Positions 1-7,491 of a DNA stretch of 18,754 nucleotides are shown piece after piece. Position 1 is the first letter of the stretch. Each line of letters opens with the position of its first letter. Source of the DNA: M55B165 sp051744245 (GTDB taxonomy: Bacteria; Actinomycetota; Humimicrobiia; Humimicrobiales; Humimicrobiaceae). The stretch is from the NCBI GenBank assembly GCA_051744245.1, contig JBNJCV010000031.1:1-18754 (forward strand). The letters are read 5' to 3'. A program made the position numbers and the translations under genes. The notes under the pieces were generated by a model, which was not told the origin of the DNA, ran no database searches, and worked only from the letters and a program-made list of their open reading frames with translations.

Positions 1-129
1 CCTAGGCATTCTAGTTCTCATTACTATAATGGTAACAGCAGTGTCGGAACCCTAAATGGAAGATGGGCACCAGGGAGTACATATACTGATAAAATACTCC
101 AGTTTGCCAACCAGATATACGGTAGATAA
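1..129 (+). CDS. C-terminal end of a possible cell-wall glucosaminidase (partial)
   Basis: Forty-two codons are open from the left edge to a TAA at 127-129, so the start lies outside the window. The last residues read NGRWAPGSTYTDKILQFANQ followed by IYGR. A closing WA-PG-xxYxxKI-xxAN-I pattern is seen at the end of some glucosaminidase-type wall hydrolases, where the tryptophan and tyrosine line the end of the catalytic domain. That resemblance is from memory and the fragment is short, so the function is a guess; another secreted enzyme is equally possible. A surface role would suit the secreted DUF4214 protein that follows. No terminator hairpin is evident right after the stop. Confidence 0.5.
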   Translation, partial: PRHSSSHYYNGNSSVGTLNGRWAPGSTYTDKILQFANQIYGR

Positions 130-217
130 TCCTTAGCAAAAAAATAAACATAATTTAAGTACTTCTTTTTATAATATATAAATATTTATATCTATAATAA
201 TTTTATTCTAAAAGTCA

Positions 218-245
218 TTGACAAATAATTTATTTGTATTATAGT
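218..245 (+). promoter_or_regulatory. Sigma-70-like promoter for the structured leader and first DUF4214 gene
   Basis: A perfect -35 box TTGACA (218-223) is followed, after a 16-base spacer, by TATAGT (240-245), which matches the -10 consensus at five of six positions. Transcription would start near 252, giving a leader of about 210 bases before the ATG at 462. Promoter function is inferred from the match alone. Confidence 0.55.
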
Positions 246-307
246 TCTTTAATACATAGAAAATAATTTAAAAAATTTAATATTAGATATATTTCAGATG
301 CTTAGAA

Positions 308-351
308 ACTTTCCTTTGTCTGGACGCTAGGGAGAGTGGAGCAAATAGCGT
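308..351 (+). promoter_or_regulatory. Structured 5' leader element, possible H-type pseudoknot
   Basis: Two helices can be drawn that interlock. Helix 1 pairs ACTTTCCT (308-315) with GGGAGAGT (330-337), including two G-U pairs. Helix 2 pairs ACGCTA (324-329) with TAGCGT (346-351) perfectly. The 5' arm of helix 2 lies in the loop of helix 1 and its 3' arm lies downstream, which is the geometry of an H-type pseudoknot, and the helices abut at 329/330 so they could stack. An intrinsic terminator follows directly. Placement between promoter and gene is typical of riboswitches and attenuators. I tried c-di-GMP-I, c-di-AMP and glycine consensus patterns from memory and none fits. Helix 2 alone could instead be a simple hairpin. 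Confidence 0.4.
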
Positions 352-375
352 AACCGGCTGAAAGGCCGGTTTTTT
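352..375 (+). terminator. Intrinsic terminator inside the leader
   Basis: A 7-bp GC-rich stem pairs AACCGGC (352-358) with GCCGGTT (365-371) around the six-base loop TGAAAG, and a T run (370-375) follows, with further Ts at 377-380. It lies 86 bases upstream of the DUF4214 start and downstream of the promoter at 218-245. It would therefore stop transcription before the gene unless it is regulated, or it ends a small RNA of about 125 bases. Confidence 0.75.
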
Positions 376-461
376 ATTTTGCTAAAGAAACTTAATGGGA
401 AGGAGGGAAATTAAAAAATATTTTAAAATTATTAACACTTTAGATCAAAAGGGGGTAACAT

Positions 462-1568
462 ATGAAAAAGTTAATTATTTTAGCTTTGGTTGTTGCGGTT
501 GTAGTTATGTTTAGTATCCCAGGTGCACTATTTGCTGATGGCTATGAATTTCCTAGCACAAATGAGGAGAATAAAAATGGAGAAAACAGTGCAAGACCTG
601 GAGTTATTGGGCCACACGTTAATCTTGTTAATGCTGGTATTGGTGAGGTAACGCTAGAATTTGTCAATCCCGAGCCATATTTAGCAGGTTTTGAATATCG
701 GAGTGATGGCAATACAAATCAAGCTGTAGGTTCTAACCATTTTAACCCTTGTCTTAATGACAATCTGTATCCTTATATTGTTTTGGGAGGTAATGAAACA
801 ACCGAAATGACAATTGCAGCAAAAGAATATGTTGAGGTTCGTCTTACTTTTGGAGGAGAACGTGATTGGGATTTTGACTGGACTGCTTTTTATTCTGAAA
901 AAGCTGTAATTACCGCAATACAGAAATTTGGTGGTAATATTAATCCATCAGGGGATATATTAGTTCCTGGGGGTGATTCCTTAACCTTTACAATTTCTGC
1001 CACTCCCCATACCTACATATCTGACGTAAAGGTTGATGGTGTATCTGTTGGAGCGGTTACAAGCCATACTTTCTCAAATGTAGACTCAAACCACACTATA
1101 GAACCTTTCTATGAGCCAACCGAGGGAGCTAAGGCTGCAGCAAATTGGGCAGCAGGAGTTGGTGTTGCTGGAATAACAGAAGGAATTGAAGTTCTAGGTG
1201 TTACAGAAGCTGGTGATTCTGCTGACTTTATAACATTAATGTATAACAATATACTTGACAGGGAACCAGACGCAGAAGGATTGCAGAATTGGGTAGATGC
1301 CTTAGAAGCAGGAATGACTGGAAAAGATATTGCTACAGCATTTATCTTTAGCGATGAATGCCAGGATAATATTTCAGGTTATAGCAATATGGAATATGTT
1401 ACATTCCTATATAATGCCTTATTTGACAGGGCAGCAGACTCTGAAGGCTTAGACAGTTGGGTAAATGCAATAAGTGATGGCATGAGCTGGATGGAAGTAG
1501 CAGAACATTTCTGTGAATCCAGTGAATGGGCTGAACTATGTGAAAGCTACTCTGTTGAACCTTATTAA
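462..1568 (+). CDS. Secreted surface protein with InlB-like repeat and two DUF4214 units
   Basis: Residues 1-25 form a classic signal peptide: two lysines, a hydrophobic core and a likely cut after ALFA. Residues 44-140 form a region I do not recognise, probably beta-rich. Residues about 148-218, with GGNINPSGDILVPGGDSLTF and a later SNVDSNHTI, look like a divergent InlB B-type repeat, a small beta domain of surface proteins. Residues 253-298 and 309-358 are two DUF4214 units, each with LY-N-x-LFDR/ILDR-x-x-D-x-EGL-x-x-W and a closing S-x-E. DUF4214 is common in secreted proteins, but its role is not established. The start follows GGGGGTAACAT. No anchor such as LPXTG, SLH or a C-terminal membrane segment is present, so retention at the surface would have to be non-covalent, perhaps through DUF4214. 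Expression is probably controlled by the leader at 218-375. Confidence 0.85.
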   Translation: MKKLIILALVVAVVVMFSIPGALFADGYEFPSTNEENKNGENSARPGVIGPHVNLVNAGIGEVTLEFVNPEPYLAGFEYRSDGNTNQAVGSNHFNPCLNDNLYPYIVLGGNETTEMTIAAKEYVEVRLTFGGERDWDFDWTAFYSEKAVITAIQKFGGNINPSGDILVPGGDSLTFTISATPHTYISDVKVDGVSVGAVTSHTFSNVDSNHTIEPFYEPTEGAKAAANWAAGVGVAGITEGIEVLGVTEAGDSADFITLMYNNILDREPDAEGLQNWVDALEAGMTGKDIATAFIFSDECQDNISGYSNMEYVTFLYNALFDRAADSEGLDSWVNAISDGMSWMEVAEHFCESSEWAELCESYSVEPY

Positions 1569-1586
1569 GTAATCTAATACTTATAG

Positions 1587-1627
1587 ATAGCCCGGGTACT
1601 GTAATAATGCCCGGGCTATTTTTTTTT
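1587..1627 (+). terminator. Strong intrinsic terminator after the DUF4214 gene
   Basis: A perfect 10-bp stem pairs ATAGCCCGGG (1587-1596) with CCCGGGCTAT (1610-1619) around a 13-base loop, then a run of nine Ts (1619-1627). It separates the DUF4214 gene from the polysaccharide operon. Confidence 0.92.
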
Positions 1628-1657
1628 ATGGCCATTTTTATAGCCTCCAATAAATGG

Positions 1658-1663
1658 TATAAT
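1658..1663 (+). promoter_or_regulatory. Possible -10 box for the polysaccharide operon
   Basis: A perfect TATAAT lies 31 bases before the methyltransferase start and just after the preceding terminator, where a new promoter is needed. I could not find a good -35 box at 16-18 bases upstream, so this is only a candidate. Confidence 0.35.
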
Positions 1664-1694
1664 AAGCGCTAAATTTTACATCCTTAATATTGCT

Positions 1695-2690
1695 ATGTTC
1701 AAAAAAAAAGTTGAAGAAATATTTACTAGATTAAAAAAATACAATGACCTAAGGACATCTGCTCCTATGCAAAGAGACTTTACAAGTAAAGTAAAGCATA
1801 TATATTCAAGACTTGTTTTCTTTGCTCTAACCCCCCTTATAAACCGCCAGAATGCATATAACAGGGCAACCTTTGATTACAATCAGCAGATATTCGAGCA
1901 TCTGGAAGATATAGACACTAAAATCGGTAATATAAATGAAAAAATCAGGGAATTTAACCAGAGGCTGGATAGTCTTGAATACAAAGTATTTGTTGACTTT
2001 CCCCCCGGTTTTGATTATTCACAGTTTGAAGACCAGTTCAGGGGGCCTGAAGATAAGGTAAAGGAGAGGCAGAAAATCTACCTTGGTTATCTGAACAAGA
2101 ATCTTCCCACCCTTGATATTGGATGCGGGAGGGGAGAATTCCTGGAGCTACTGGCAGAGGCAGGCTTTAAGGCTTATGGCATTGATACCAGCATTAAAAT
2201 GGTTGAAAGGTGCAGGAATAGAGGGCTGTATGTAGCCCATTCCGACGCGGTAAGCTATCTTAAAAATTATGAAGGTAGTCTTGGCAATGTATTTATGTCC
2301 CAGATAGTAGAGCACATGGACTACAAGGATACCTATGAGGTTATAAGGCTGGCCTGGGAGAAGATGGAAGAAGAGGCAGTAATACTTATTGAAACTGTCA
2401 ACCCCAATTCTTTTTATGCCCAGTCCAGGGGCTATGTCATAGACCCCACCCACGTAAAGCTGGTTTCCCCCGAAACACTGAGCTATACCTACCAGAAAGT
2501 AGGATTTAGAAACCTGAGGATAATATACAAAAGTCCCGTTCCTAAGGGTGAAAGGCTTAAGCTTTTAGGGGAAGAGGTAAAAGCTAATAAGGATATGAAA
2601 AAAATATTGTCCAAATTAAACAGTGATTTAAAGAAATTAGATGATATAATATTTGGGAATTTAGAATATGCAATTCTGGGAGTAAAGTAA
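1695..2690 (+). CDS. Class I SAM methyltransferase with N-terminal coiled coil, polysaccharide cluster
   Basis: The C-terminal two thirds is a Rossmann-fold SAM methyltransferase: motif I LDIGCGRGEF (140-149), the acidic YGIDTS after strand 2 (161-166), VEHM (205-208), ETVNPNS (233-239) and DPTHV (250-254). This pattern is typical of methyltransferases encoded beside Wzm/Wzt exporters. Residues about 60-96 (DYNQQIFEHLEDIDTKIGNI onward) form a probable coiled coil. In the WbdD system a methyltransferase caps the chain end and a coiled coil sets chain length. This protein lacks a kinase domain and its coiled coil is N-terminal, so the parallel is an inference; it could equally methylate an internal sugar. 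It is the first gene of the operon. The ATG at 1695 has no clear ribosome binding site, but no other start exists in frame after the TAG at 1641. The next gene begins immediately after the stop. Confidence 0.85.
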   Translation: MFKKKVEEIFTRLKKYNDLRTSAPMQRDFTSKVKHIYSRLVFFALTPLINRQNAYNRATFDYNQQIFEHLEDIDTKIGNINEKIREFNQRLDSLEYKVFVDFPPGFDYSQFEDQFRGPEDKVKERQKIYLGYLNKNLPTLDIGCGRGEFLELLAEAGFKAYGIDTSIKMVERCRNRGLYVAHSDAVSYLKNYEGSLGNVFMSQIVEHMDYKDTYEVIRLAWEKMEEEAVILIETVNPNSFYAQSRGYVIDPTHVKLVSPETLSYTYQKVGFRNLRIIYKSPVPKGERLKLLGEEVKANKDMKKILSKLNSDLKKLDDIIFGNLEYAILGVK

Positions 2691-3485
2691 TTGATTGCAA
2701 ATATTAGAAAACTTTTTTCATACCGCGAACTTATATTCTCCCTAACCAAAAAAGAGCTTAAGGTAAAATACCGGGGATCTGTGCTGGGTTTTTTGTGGTC
2801 CCTTTTAAACCCCATACTCATGATGCTAGTCTACTCTTTTGTATTTTCCATAATAATGAGGCTGGGGGTAGAAAATTTTGCCATCTTTTTGATAAGCGCT
2901 CTTTTGGGTTATAATTTTTTGGCCAATTCAGTAAGTTATGGCACCAGCAGCATAGTAGCCAATGGCAATTTGGTAAACAAAATATATTTTCCCAGGGAAA
3001 TCCTTCCGCTATCCATTGTATTTGCAAACCTTATGAATTTCTTATTTGAGCTTATAGCCTTGTTTATAGTGCTTGCGGTAATGGGGTATAAGTTTTACAT
3101 GTACCTGTATTTGCTTCCCCTGGTTATCTTTGTACAGTTTTTCCTGGTGTCAGGGGTAACCCTGCTGGTAGCAGCCCTGAATGTTTTTTTCAGGGACTTG
3201 CAGCACCTTGTAAGCATCATCATGATGCTGTGGTTCTTCGGTACTCCCATAATCTATCCACTGGATTTAGTGCCTGAAACTTTTAGGAGGATACTAATGT
3301 TTAATCCCATGGTCCTTTTTGTTAACCTGTACAGGAACATGTTTTACCATGTAAAGCACAGCCCGGAGTTTGTTATGCCCGGGACTACTTCCATAGTAAC
3401 CGGAATAGCAGTATCGTTTTTGCTGTTCTTTGTAGGCTACTATGTATTTAAGAGACTGGAACCAAGATTTGCAGAGGAAATATAA
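2691..3485 (+). CDS. wzm: ABC-2 type polysaccharide export permease (Wzm/TagG family)
   Basis: A 264-residue membrane protein with about six hydrophobic segments, the normal size for Wzm/TagG permeases of O-antigen, teichoic acid and capsule exporters. The N-terminal amphipathic stretch RELIFSLTKKELKVKYRGSV and then LGFLWSLLNPI is the family hallmark, as is FFRDLQHLV before the last segments. It would form the inner-membrane channel with the Wzt ATPase encoded next, moving a lipid-linked glycan outward. The start is TTG at 2691, directly after the previous stop. It is supported by GGGAG at 2678-2682, eight bases upstream, and by the correct N-terminal motif spacing. One base separates its stop from the Wzt ATG. 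Confidence 0.93.
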   Translation: MIANIRKLFSYRELIFSLTKKELKVKYRGSVLGFLWSLLNPILMMLVYSFVFSIIMRLGVENFAIFLISALLGYNFLANSVSYGTSSIVANGNLVNKIYFPREILPLSIVFANLMNFLFELIALFIVLAVMGYKFYMYLYLLPLVIFVQFFLVSGVTLLVAALNVFFRDLQHLVSIIMMLWFFGTPIIYPLDLVPETFRRILMFNPMVLFVNLYRNMFYHVKHSPEFVMPGTTSIVTGIAVSFLLFFVGYYVFKRLEPRFAEEI

Positions 3486-3486
3486 T

Positions 3487-4806
3487 ATGGCAGAAGCAAA
3501 TAACATAGCAGTAGACATAGACAAGGTTACCAAAAGATACAGAATTTACCATGAGAAGATACCCAGCTTAAAAAACACTATTCTGAGGGGCAAAAGGCAG
3601 ACCTATGAGGAATTTTTGGCTCTAGATGAGGTATCTTTTTCCATAAAGCACGGGGAGACCTTTGGAATAATTGGCCCTAACGGGTCGGGCAAAAGCACGC
3701 TGCTTAAGATGATAGCCAATATAATACAGCCAAACTCGGGCCAGATAAGAATTGATGGCAGTGTATCGGCCTTGCTTGAGCTGGGGGCAGGGTTTCACCC
3801 TGACCTTACCGGCAAGGAAAACATATACATAAATTCTGCCATACTGGGCATGAGAAAGAAAGAAGTAGACAGGAGATTTGATGATATTGTAAAGTTTGCA
3901 GAGCTTGAAAAATTCATTGACACCCCGGTTAAAAACTACTCATCGGGAATGTACATGAGGCTGGGGTTTTCCATAGCCATAAATGTAGATCCGGATATAC
4001 TGCTGGTAGATGAAGTACTGGCTGTGGGGGATCAGTCCTTCCAGGCTAAATGCTATAAAGTTATATATGACATAATGAAAAGGGGCAAGACCATAATAAT
4101 TGTATCCCATGACCTGGAGACCATATCTGACTTGTGCAGCAGGGTGGCATTCCTGAGGGATGGTAAAGTGGTGGACATGGGAAACCCTATCCGGGTGGTA
4201 AGCCAGTACAGGGCATTTGTAGAAGAACTGGAAAAGGAAAGGGCAGCTGAGCAGCAGCAGGAAGAAAGAAAGAAAATATTTAAAACGGTAATAGAAAGCA
4301 ACAAAAAAGTAGTGGACGGGGAGGATATTGAAAAACTGTCCAAGCTTGATTCGGAGCAAACCGTAAAAAGGTTTGGCTCCGGGGATGCAGAGATTAAAAA
4401 TATAGGGCTGGTGGGAAAAGATAACCAGAAAATAGATTACTGCAAGTATGGAGATGAAGTTAAAATTGTCCTGGATATAGATTTTTATAAAAAAGTAAAA
4501 GATCCAATATTTGGATTAAGGATTACCGATTTTAAAGAAAATGTGGTATACGGCACCAATACCAGGACTAACAGCATAAGTACCGGCATATTTAAAAAAG
4601 GGGATAGGATAAAAGCAGAATTTATATTTAAGGTAAACCTTATAGGTGGAAATTATTATGTAACCCCGGCAGTGGGCTATAAGGATTCAAAGACATACTG
4701 TGACTGGGTAAACAACATGCTTACCATAAATGTGTTAAAAAGCGAAAAAGCTGAAGGGATAGCAGACCTGAATTCTAAAATTAATATAAAGAAAGCAAAT
4801 GGATGA
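3487..4806 (+). CDS. wzt: ABC transporter ATPase with C-terminal glycan-recognition domain (Wzt)
   Basis: The protein has 439 residues. The nucleotide-binding domain (about 8-245) shows Walker A GPNGSGKST (63-71), a Wzt-like LLELGAGFHPDLTGKENIY stretch, signature YSSGM (151-155), Walker B ILLVDE (171-176) and the H-loop histidine 208. A charged, glutamine-rich linker (about 245-290) leads to a second domain (about 295-416) that fits the Wzt C-terminal beta-sandwich, which in O9a-type systems binds the modified end of the polymer before export. The start at 3487 is chosen because GAGGA lies eight bases upstream and the family motif follows. An in-frame ATG at 3442 would overlap wzm by 44 bases without such a site. 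The end overlaps the next gene by eight bases. Presence of this domain argues for substrate-specific export of a capped chain rather than teichoic acid export. Confidence 0.93.
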   Translation: MAEANNIAVDIDKVTKRYRIYHEKIPSLKNTILRGKRQTYEEFLALDEVSFSIKHGETFGIIGPNGSGKSTLLKMIANIIQPNSGQIRIDGSVSALLELGAGFHPDLTGKENIYINSAILGMRKKEVDRRFDDIVKFAELEKFIDTPVKNYSSGMYMRLGFSIAINVDPDILLVDEVLAVGDQSFQAKCYKVIYDIMKRGKTIIIVSHDLETISDLCSRVAFLRDGKVVDMGNPIRVVSQYRAFVEELEKERAAEQQQEERKKIFKTVIESNKKVVDGEDIEKLSKLDSEQTVKRFGSGDAEIKNIGLVGKDNQKIDYCKYGDEVKIVLDIDFYKKVKDPIFGLRITDFKENVVYGTNTRTNSISTGIFKKGDRIKAEFIFKVNLIGGNYYVTPAVGYKDSKTYCDWVNNMLTINVLKSEKAEGIADLNSKINIKKANG

Positions 4807-6232
4807 GCCTAAAGTAGCGCTAATCATCATAAACTATAATGGAAAACCGCATCTAAAAGAATGCATAAATTCAATTAAAGCCCAGACCTATAAAAACCAT
4901 CAGGTTATTGTAATAGACAATAATTCAACCGATGGAAGCGTTGAATATATCAGGGGAAATTTCCAGGATGTTGAACTGATAGAAAATAAAAAAAATATAG
5001 GTTTTGGCAAGGCCATAAACAAGGTCTTAAAAGCAAAGCTAAAAGACAGGAGCATAAGCTTTTTTGGCATACTTAACAATGACGTAAAGTTTGAAAAGGA
5101 CTGGCTCAAACACCTTATAAGCTATAGCAGGGGTAACCCCAAGGCAGGTATCCTTAGCGGAAAAATACTTCTGTATCACTGGCCTAAATATGTTAACAGC
5201 ACCGGGGTGAACATAAATTATTTTGGTTACGGGTGGGACAGGGATTTCTTTGAGCTGGACAGAAACACGGATACAGAGAGCGGGCCGGTGCTGGCAGTAA
5301 CGGGCTCTGCCACATTGGTAAAGAGGGAAGTATTTGAGCAGGTAGGATTATATGATAATGATTATTTCATGTATTATGAGGATAGCGACCTGTGCTTTAG
5401 GGTATGGAAGTATACAGGCTTTACCGTAGACTACGTAAAGGATGCAGTAGTTTACCATAAATTTTCGGCATCCCTGGGAATATTTTCAACTGTAAAGCAC
5501 TTCTACCTTAAAAGATCCCGCTTTATATTTATCCTTAAGAATTTCCCCCTGTCTTTTGTAGCCAGGATTTTCCCCAAGATTACCAGGTATGAGTTCGGCG
5601 ATTTCATGCTGCCGCTTATGCAGCGGCTTGATTTTATAAATTTCTTCCGGGAGCTACATGTATATCTGGTATTTTTACTGCGCTTCCCCTTCTATGTATT
5701 TAAGAAACTGTTTTTAAGGCGGAAAGCAAAAAAGAGCGGCTGGTGGGATATGATGCATCCCAGCTACACAAAATCTGCTACTAAAGACCTCCATCCAGAA
5801 TATCTGGATATAATAAAGCCTTTTGAAAAATATGGTAGCTTAACCAGCCGGATACTTATGGGAATAAGTGATAAGGGCCTGGGGGAAGGGTGGTCTGGTA
5901 TAGTTAATTCCATACCCAGGGGGAGGTATATCTTTAAGCAAGGGGATTGCACATTTTCCCAACCAGGCAAGAAGGGAGAAGAATATTTTCTCCAATTGCA
6001 CTACAGAAGTGATAGCAAAGAAGGAAAGAAGTTAAACCTTGCAATTGGGGATTATTCTGTAGAAACAAGCCTAAGACATGGATGGAATACTGAACTATTT
6101 AAAATACCCGTGGAAGCTATAGAAGGTGAAAAAATTAGACTTATTCTAAAGCTTTCAGGGGGAAGGTTTGAAGACCTATTTGTAAATGAGATAGCGCTTC
6201 TATCTGGAAAATCTAATTTATTGCGGTTATGA
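4799..6232 (+). CDS. GT2 glycosyltransferase, rhamnosyltransferase-like, with C-terminal extra domain
   Basis: Residues 6-240 are a GT-A glycosyltransferase of family 2: VALIIINYNG (6-15), IDNNSTDGS (39-47), the NND metal-site motif (93-95), and MYYEDSDLCFRV (191-202), as in WbbL-type rhamnosyltransferases. Residues about 250-310 contain hydrophobic, basic stretches that may sit on the membrane. Residues about 350-470 form a second region, opening with LGEGWSG (361-367) and predicted beta-rich; similar GEGW-type domains occur at the end of some polysaccharide glycosyltransferases and methyltransferases and may bind sugar. The sugar and linkage cannot be told from sequence. The gene overlaps wzt by eight bases and the next gene by four (ATGA), so translation is probably coupled. 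The length of 477 is longer than a plain GT2 of about 300, which is explained by the extra domain. Confidence 0.88.
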   Translation: MDEPKVALIIINYNGKPHLKECINSIKAQTYKNHQVIVIDNNSTDGSVEYIRGNFQDVELIENKKNIGFGKAINKVLKAKLKDRSISFFGILNNDVKFEKDWLKHLISYSRGNPKAGILSGKILLYHWPKYVNSTGVNINYFGYGWDRDFFELDRNTDTESGPVLAVTGSATLVKREVFEQVGLYDNDYFMYYEDSDLCFRVWKYTGFTVDYVKDAVVYHKFSASLGIFSTVKHFYLKRSRFIFILKNFPLSFVARIFPKITRYEFGDFMLPLMQRLDFINFFRELHVYLVFLLRFPFYVFKKLFLRRKAKKSGWWDMMHPSYTKSATKDLHPEYLDIIKPFEKYGSLTSRILMGISDKGLGEGWSGIVNSIPRGRYIFKQGDCTFSQPGKKGEEYFLQLHYRSDSKEGKKLNLAIGDYSVETSLRHGWNTELFKIPVEAIEGEKIRLILKLSGGRFEDLFVNEIALLSGKSNLLRL

Positions 6233-7491
6233 ACAAAAAAAGAAGAAAATGCTTAATGGTTATACACAGGTTCTACCCCTTTATGGGAGGAGCCGAAAGG
6301 CTGTTTTTAAGGTGGGCACAGGAAATTGAAAAGCTGGGCTATGCAGTGGATGTGTTTACCACCAATGTCTGGGATAATGATTTTTTTCATTATCCTGACC
6401 GGAGGTATGTAAAAGAGAGAACTTCAAGACTGGGAAATATAAATATAAGGAGGTTTAGGATATCCCATCCCCCCAATAAGAATAATTTGCTTAAGCTTTT
6501 TAGCAAGCTGCCCTCAACATATTTAAAGCAGGTAATTGGCCTCCCTTATATTTTCCTTCCCGGCTACTGTCTTTACATGTCATTTATCAGTAAATTAAAA
6601 AGGAAATATGATTTTATAATAGGGGGAGTATTTCCCCACTATTACCTTATGTATCCAGCCCTAATGTATGCAAAAAGAAAGAAGATTCCATTTATCTGTG
6701 TGCCGCTGATGCATTTTGGGCAGCCCAACTCCAGCGAAAATTTTGAGCTTTTCTTTAATAACAGGAGCAAGGAAATCCTAAAAAATAGTAACCTTATACT
6801 TACAGAAACAGGCATGGAAAGAGAAAGCCTCATAAAACATGGTTTTGATGGGAATAAAATAGAGACGGCAGGAATAGGGCTAGATCCGGCCAAAACTGCA
6901 GGGGGCAAGGGAGAAAGGTTTAGGGAAAAATATAATATAGGAGAGCCTATGGTGCTCCAGATATCTACCCAGACCCATGACAAGGGTTCCCACCATGTAG
7001 TAGAGGCCATGAAAGTCCTGTGGCAACAGGGAATTGAAGCCAAGCTGGTGCTGATTGGCCAGATACTAAGAGATTTTGAAGACTACCTTTTAGGCCAGGG
7101 CCCAGAGGTTTTTAAAAATACAATTATTTTGAACTATATTGCAGAACAGGAAAAAAAAGATGCACTGGACGCATGCGATATTTTTGCTATGGCTTCAAAA
7201 TCTGAATCCTTTGGTCTGACTTACCCGGAAGCGTGGATGTACAGAAAGCCGGTTATCGGGGCATTCTGCAGCGGGGTAATGGAGCTTATAGAAGAGGGGA
7301 TAAATGGATACCTGATTCCCTTTGGCGATAAGGCAATGCTTGCAGAATATATTAAAAAACTGCTGGATGATAAAAATTTGAGAAAACAGATGGGCCAGAA
7401 TGGGTATAACAAGGTGATGGAAGAGTATACCTGGGAAAAAAGGATTAAGGAGTTCAATAAAATAATAAGAGAGATATCAGGAGAGCAATGA
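6229..7491 (+). CDS. GT4 family glycosyltransferase
   Basis: This GT-B retaining glycosyltransferase has 420 residues. The N-terminal half opens with FYPFMGGAERLFLRWA (15-30), the acceptor-side glycine-rich loop of family 4. The C-terminal half has the donor-binding fold, with the E-x7-E motif at E326 and E334 (ESFGLTYPE) followed by the usual PVIG and GxNGYL-like GINGYLI. Such enzymes add mannose, glucose, rhamnose or similar sugars to the growing chain on the cytoplasmic side. The specific donor is unknown. The start overlaps the previous stop as ATGA at 6229-6232, and the next gene overlaps in the same way. It belongs to the operon that begins at 1695. Confidence 0.92.
   Translation: MNKKRRKCLMVIHRFYPFMGGAERLFLRWAQEIEKLGYAVDVFTTNVWDNDFFHYPDRRYVKERTSRLGNINIRRFRISHPPNKNNLLKLFSKLPSTYLKQVIGLPYIFLPGYCLYMSFISKLKRKYDFIIGGVFPHYYLMYPALMYAKRKKIPFICVPLMHFGQPNSSENFELFFNNRSKEILKNSNLILTETGMERESLIKHGFDGNKIETAGIGLDPAKTAGGKGERFREKYNIGEPMVLQISTQTHDKGSHHVVEAMKVLWQQGIEAKLVLIGQILRDFEDYLLGQGPEVFKNTIILNYIAEQEKKDALDACDIFAMASKSESFGLTYPEAWMYRKPVIGAFCSGVMELIEEGINGYLIPFGDKAMLAEYIKKLLDDKNLRKQMGQNGYNKVMEEYTWEKRIKEFNKIIREISGEQ

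Larger units (their letters stand above)
130..461 (+). other. Intergenic leader region before the first DUF4214 gene
   Basis: This stretch of 332 bases has no gene. Its left part (130-217) is nearly all A and T, with one short AT palindrome at 176-191 that could be chance. The right part carries a promoter (218-245), a structured RNA segment (308-351), an intrinsic terminator (352-375) and, just before the gene, the ribosome binding sequence GGGGG at 451-455. Confidence 0.6.

Noticed and set aside
308..375. Assignment of the leader to the c-di-GMP-I, c-di-AMP or glycine riboswitch class
   Set aside because: Short strings such as GAGTGG and GGGAGAG recall those classes, but the order of conserved elements and helices does not fit any of them.
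3442..3486. Earlier ATG start for Wzt, adding 15 residues
   Set aside because: It overlaps wzm by 44 bases, has no binding site and adds residues absent from the family; the ATG at 3487 has GAGGA at the right distance.
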